Shown piece after piece: positions 58,822 through 64,000 of a DNA stretch of 64,000 nt. Source of the DNA: Vitis vinifera (lineage: Eukaryota > Streptophyta > Magnoliopsida > Vitales > Vitaceae); NCBI RefSeq assembly GCF_030704535.1, contig NC_081812.1:19043501-19107500 (forward strand), written 5' to 3'. Under the pieces are notes generated by a model. That model saw nothing but the letters and a program-made list of their open reading frames with translations. It was not told the origin of the DNA and made no database searches. Position numbers and translations under genes: made by a program. Numbering within the stretch: position 1 is the first letter of the stretch; the number at the start of each line of letters is the position of its first letter.

Positions 58822-61800
58822 TCACCCATTCTGTGCAACTGAATGTTCTCCTTTTGTTGAATTGACATTGTTCTCTGGATTGTACGATTATCTAGATTTG
58901 GCGTCAACCAATGTGATATTTCATCAAGCACAATACCTAGTTCTCATTTATTTTACCTTTTGTCCTTGTCAACCTGCTTGCTGGAAAGTGCAGTCTGGCC
59001 ATCAGGGGCCGAGGTGCTCGTGTTTTCTGGTCAAACCCTCTTACACAAACAAATCCTGCAAAATTACACCAAAAATGGAATGTTTTAAACCATTCTTCTA
59101 AGACAGGATAAGGGATTTAGGGTTTCAGTGTGTTTTTTGGTTAATTTGTCCTGATAACTTGAATTGATCTAGAACAATAGGCTTGCATACCTGATCATAA
59201 CCATTTTCTTTTAAATATTTTGGATGTAGAAGTAGTAGCAGGTTAGTAGGGAGTGACTGCTCGAAAATTCTTGAGAGAAGAAAAATACAATGAGCTTCTT
59301 ATATAACAATTTTAAAATTTTAATTATCATTTATTTGTTGGTCATTGTCTGGTTTTGGTAGAAATAGGTTTGTTACCATACTGAGTTCCATTGGTATCTG
59401 TACCTGGATAGCGTCCAAAAAGACATCAATTTAAGAACTACTGCTCTATCATGTGAATATTATGATTGGCAGGGTATCAAAAAGCAAGTGTGTGAAGCAA
59501 GAAATGCTAAGGGTTTGATATTTGCATGTACCTCTCCAGAAACAGTATTGTATATCTTCTGTTGATAAACCTGACAGAGAAATGACTATTGTGAATTACA
59601 ATTTTTTGATCTTATATGTTTCACTAGAACCATTCTCTTCTATATTATTTACCTTTAAATATTGTTGGTATGGAGGTCCCAAAGTACACAGTGCGTCTTG
59701 GCAGATTCCATATCCAGGCCCTAGGAACATCAATGGGGTTAAGGCTGGAGTCATGGTCAGCAAACACCTGCATAGGAATATAACCTGAAATAAATTTTTT
59801 TGAAGTGCATAAAAGAATGTAAGGGAGCTCAATAGGAATTGGATTTTACCTCATTAACTTGGAAGTATGTGCCATTCAATGGAAAGCTCCCTCTCATTGC
59901 TGTTCGACATGGTATCTGGTCATTAGGTGTTGTAAATATTGGTTAGTATCTGGTATTGATACCATTGTTTTTTTGTTTTTATTCTTGTTTTTCTTGCTTT
60001 TTGTTTTTTTCCCCTCTAGTGAAGTTGAAAAGGTTCTCAAAGTAACAGTGAGTATCTCACCAAAAGTGTCCCTCGGACAGTTTGGGAATTTGCTTCTCGT
60101 ATACTATTGCACGAGAAGCATGTCTTTTCATCACATAGTCCTCCAGATTCCTGGGAGCTACACGTTCTTTCAGGTGGTTGAATGGAATTTGCAGTTTCAC
60201 CTAATAACATTTATGCACATTTTAATTAGCAAATGATGAGAGATGAATTTTCAATATAAACAAGATGCTGGAAATTTAAGTGCTGCAACTACATTCTGTT
60301 TTAAAAGTTATCTAGAGTAGAGTGGTCATTGGTAAATTTGGTAGGTTACTTTTGCAGATTGGCAATGTTGCTACTCACCTGGGGTCCAAATGGCGAGAAG
60401 GTATGAACATGGATCATCAGGTTCTCTTTTGTCCAGCTGTAATTTGATCAGGAATAGTTGGTCAGGATAGACATTTAGATATCCAAGGCGTGACTAAATT
60501 GCTTGGAAAGTAGATGGAAAAAACTACTAACCCCTTCCAGTAGAGGGTGTGAATCTGGAAGCTCATAGCTGCATTATGGTGTAAAGGCAGTTACTGAAGG
60601 ATTTACATATACTGATACAAATATTTTTATCATTGTTCCTTGCAAAATGCCGTCCTTTATAGGCTATGTAGATGAGAGCTAGTTCTACTCTTATGACCCT
60701 TATGAGATGCTGCTCATATTTCTAGTTATTGAGAGGTCATAGCCCAGAAAGCCTTATATTCATTTAGTTTACTTGGAGCAGAATGAGCGGACATTAAATG
60801 ATTAAATGATTTTGGAATCAGGGAAATGCCTACTTACACATGGTGCTCTGTTCGTAGTCGACTAACATTCTTAAGCTTGGGCATGGGAATAGAAGCAACT
60901 TCTGGAGTTAAAGCAACCAAAGCCTTTGACATGTCACTTTCTTGAAGTTCCATATTTCTCTGCATATAGTTCTGTAAATTGTGAGTGAACTCTTCAATGT
61001 TGAGTTTGATTGTTGGTATCTCATCAGGATCCTCATACAAGGTGTCCTCAATATCACTTTCTAATATTTGTGGATGTTCTTGTTCTGGTGTTGCTGGTAC
61101 TTCAACAATGGGTTCACAGTTATTGATCCCTGGATTTGCTTCTGATGATTGCTTCTGAGGTAGAGGTGGTGGTAGAGGCAGTGGATTGATGGTCACATCA
61201 GGGTTTCCATCCATTGATTCGTTTGCATTTGTGCTTACTATGCTTCTTTCCTCTGGCCCTGTCAAGGCAAGCCTTGCACTGCATCCAAAAATGCTCATTA
61301 ATAATCCAATTTATCCACTCCCTTGGTTTCACAAACATCATCCCAGTTTTGCTAGAACTAAGTATTCAAGTAACAGTCTTGTATAATGATATGGATAACG
61401 GACACACACATGTACCTTGCAAATGCACTTGCAAAGTGTCTGCATTCTCCCCTCATTGGACATGCATTGCAATTTGGTTTGCTTTTTGTGCAGAAAACCT
61501 GCATAATAAAGCTCAAAGAATGTTGTCACTCAGCTTTTTCTTACGATTGACTACTGGTGAAAGAATTTAAGGCAGGTCTATAGACGTAATATACCTTGCC
61601 GAATGTGATCATCTGGTAATGCAGCTCATACCTGTTATTAGATATTGCAACAAATCGAAAGCCTTTTAGTTTAGCAGCTAGTTCTCATTCTAAATGCATG
61701 CAAATATAATATACATAAATGTTAGGAGTAATTTTATTTACAATGTTCTCTGGTCGAGCTTGCATAGTCGTGGCCAAAGATATTTCTGAATTGACTCTAG

Positions 61801-63965
61801 CACTGGGTATCTGTGTAGGAATGGTATTAATACTTCTGTTGTGAATGCACATGTTCTGCATTGCTAATTTATACTCACAGTTCTAGAAGATGCAATTGAA
61901 GTGACTCAGGCAAGGGCTGAAGGGGTACCCATCCCAATCTTACAGCTATACGTCCAACATTTGTATCAACCTTTTTGAAGATAAACAAGTAAAATTGTAA
62001 GTTTGAGATTCGTAGAATTGCATTCAGCATATACATAATTGAAGTTTGAACTTACTGGAAAAGCAAGGTGGTGGAGGGTCAAAAGCCGAACGCATTCCAC
62101 ACTTTTTAACCCAAGCCCTCTAAAGCTTAGCAGATACTCTCTGTAGGACCACATTATATATTAAATATAAAAACCCTTAAAGTAATATAAAAATCATGAC
62201 AAGATGAGATGATACTTGTCATGATATATGCTGGATGGCTGGTGTACTGAATGTTCAATCTAACTGTACTGGATTGGATTGAATTATTTTTGTGGACTTA
62301 CTTTGCTTTGTCAGGAGGAACATCCCTCAACCACTCAAGATCAATGCTTCCATGGTCCCTAACCAGCCTGTTAAGAAAATCCTGCACAAAGTGCAAACAT
62401 TTCATCAGCTGATTTACAGCTTTCTGTCTCTTGTCAGTCATACATAAAAAAAACTATTTGCAGCTGACATTGACAAATTTTATAATATTTATTTGGGATA
62501 TTATACTTGTACCTTGATTCGCTCTGCAAGCATGTTATTCATACCCCTTTCTTTGATGGTATTAGCAATTTCATTAACATCTGAACATCTCACTGCTTCC
62601 CAATCTAATGAGTCCATTGTGTTTACTGTTCTTTCCCTTTTCCTTCCATTGACTTGAGCCTCTTTTCTTAAGTTATCCCAATGAAGTGTATTTTTTTCCT
62701 CCCTTCGGGCCTTTCCCTTCTTTGCTTTTGAAGTGTCCACACCAATTTCATTAGATGCCTTGCTAGAAGAAAGACCATGTTCTTTCACACCTGTCTCGCT
62801 TTTCCTATCCTCGATATGTGTTTGGTTACTGAATGCACTGGGACAGTCAATAACATCCAAGGCCTTTCCCGAAATGTTCATCAAATTCTGACTTTGCTGC
62901 ATTCTGCTGATCTGCTCCTGACCCACAGACTCAACAACATTTTTAGGATCTCCAACAGGGCTGCTTTGGGACTCGATGATCTTGTTGTTTTCTCCTTGAA
63001 GGTTGTTATCTGAGAAGGTATTTTCACAAGAAGATGTTGGTCCTGCTTGAATGCTCTCTGTCAGCTTCTTTTCATCTTTAGCTTGATTGTCAGATTCTGC
63101 TGTTAATCCACTTTGTTCGCTCACACACTTTTGATCCTTGGAAATTTCAGAAGATCTGGTTTCTCCAGACATTTCAAAACCTTCAACTTCCAACACTCCT
63201 GAGTTGGGGTTTAGATGCAAATGATAATTACTGGAAGGGATAATGGTTACTCCCAGTGAACTTCTACAGTCAGCCAATCCATCCATGTTTTGACTTCTCT
63301 TGTTATAACCACTCATGCTTTCTGAATGGTAGTTCACATCCTTTGGATTTGCTCCACATGTTGCATTGATATTGCTGCGACAGAAAACTTCATGTAACCT
63401 GGTGGATTCTGCCATCTGTAAAAGCCCCACAAAGGAAGTGGATCCATCAAAATTGTTGAGTCCATACCCAGTTGGCATAATATCCTCTACTTCTGAATTG
63501 CTTTCTGAGCATGATCCTATTTTTTCAGCAGTCTGAGCTATTGAAAAGTCTAAAGAGTTTTGAGAAGAAGCTGCATCATCTGCTGCAGTCCTGTCTCCTC
63601 CTATAAAACATGCTAGTTCTGTCCCTATCATCTGGGTGGTTGTCCCATTCACACTCGATTTGTTAGACATTTTTTTACCAGTAGAATCTAACATTTTGTC
63701 TTTTGAAATATCAACAGTGCCAACTGTTCCTCTGCTGTTTCCATAGGATCCATTGCTGTTAACAGCTTCCTCAGTGTGGTGCAGTGTCATAGAACTCTGG
63801 TCACAGACTGCTTGATTTGACATTTTCTCATTCCATGTGACCGTGTCTTCTGGGTTTAGTGTGCAGACCTCTGGTTCTTCAACTAAAATCCTCGTTTCCA
63901 ATTCAGTTGATGGTCTGTGGTTGCACTTACAGGGAAAATGGGCAGCAAGTGACATGAATGCAGAA
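58822..63965 (-). CDS. ROS1: ROS1/DEMETER-type 5-methylcytosine DNA glycosylase, C-terminal part (5' end outside window)
   Basis: Bifunctional glycosylase/lyase that excises 5-methylcytosine for active DNA demethylation in the nucleus. Exons: 63965-62513, 62381-62302, 62140-62056, 61970-61879, 61810-61742, 61631-61595, 61498-61416, 61278-60838, 60568-60532, 60436-60379, 60200-60061, 59915-59850, 59767-59653, 59570-59532, 59055-58957, and a tentative last exon 58874-58822; phases agree throughout, about 982 residues. The first exon in the window begins inside the split glycosylase domain (SAFMSLAAHFP) and carries the long variable insert. The helix-hairpin-helix has catalytic Lys (codon 62104-62106, GLGLKSVEC) and Asp (61965-61967, VDTNVGR). 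Four cysteines spaced C-x6-C-x2-C-x5-C form the 4Fe-4S site. A CxxC (TCFSC) permuted-CXXC unit and the C-terminal RRM-like domain follow. Wording of the C-terminal half is closer to ROS1 than to DME, but subfamily is an inference. The last exon is uncertain. Confidence 0.92.
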
Positions 63966-64000
63966 CTGCAAAGAAGGAAGAGATGGATTAATGAGTTTTC

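Overview
The window is nuclear DNA of a flowering plant. Genes are split by GT-AG introns up to about 4 kb long, intergenic DNA is AT-rich, and LINE, SINE, hAT and copia relics are present. All recognisable proteins are eudicot-type. Gene structures and LINE-rich long introns would suit a woody eudicot such as grapevine (Vitis), but the species is an inference.

Layout, left to right: (1) 2.58-3.08 kb, +, a complete phytosulfokine (PSK) peptide-hormone precursor. (2) 5.10-13.37 kb, -, a PCF11/PCFS4-type mRNA cleavage and polyadenylation factor in seven coding exons. (3) 15.0-19.3 kb, +, ribosome biogenesis factor RPF2 (Brix domain) with a 1.8 kb 5'UTR intron and a site II/telo-box promoter. 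(4) 21.77-24.36 kb, -, heat stress transcription factor HSFA3, two exons, with DRE cores beside its TATA box. (5) 29.27-46.27 kb, -, CTR1, the Raf-like kinase that represses ethylene signalling: 15 exons, 858 residues, introns swollen by transposable elements. (6) 46.3-58.8 kb, gene-poor and AT-rich, holding a copia gag relic, a long inverted repeat and a decayed tandem duplication that includes a promoter-like unit. (7) 58.82 kb to the right edge, -, the C-terminal part of a ROS1/DEMETER-type 5-methylcytosine DNA glycosylase; its 5' part lies outside the window.

The genes do not form an operon or pathway cluster. They are independent housekeeping genes (PCF11, RPF2) and signalling or regulatory genes (PSK, HSFA3, CTR1, ROS1-like). 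All six could be assembled exon by exon with consistent phase and no inactivating lesion.

The most unusual structure is not a gene. It is a set of at least six, probably seven, tiny insertions of 9-32 bp, made of poly(A/T) often with a CTTATCA-like end, most flanked by 13-19 bp target-site duplications. They look like LINE retrotransposition events truncated almost to the tail. A SINE with a perfect 13 bp target duplication appears to share its 3' end with one of the neighbouring LINE fragments.
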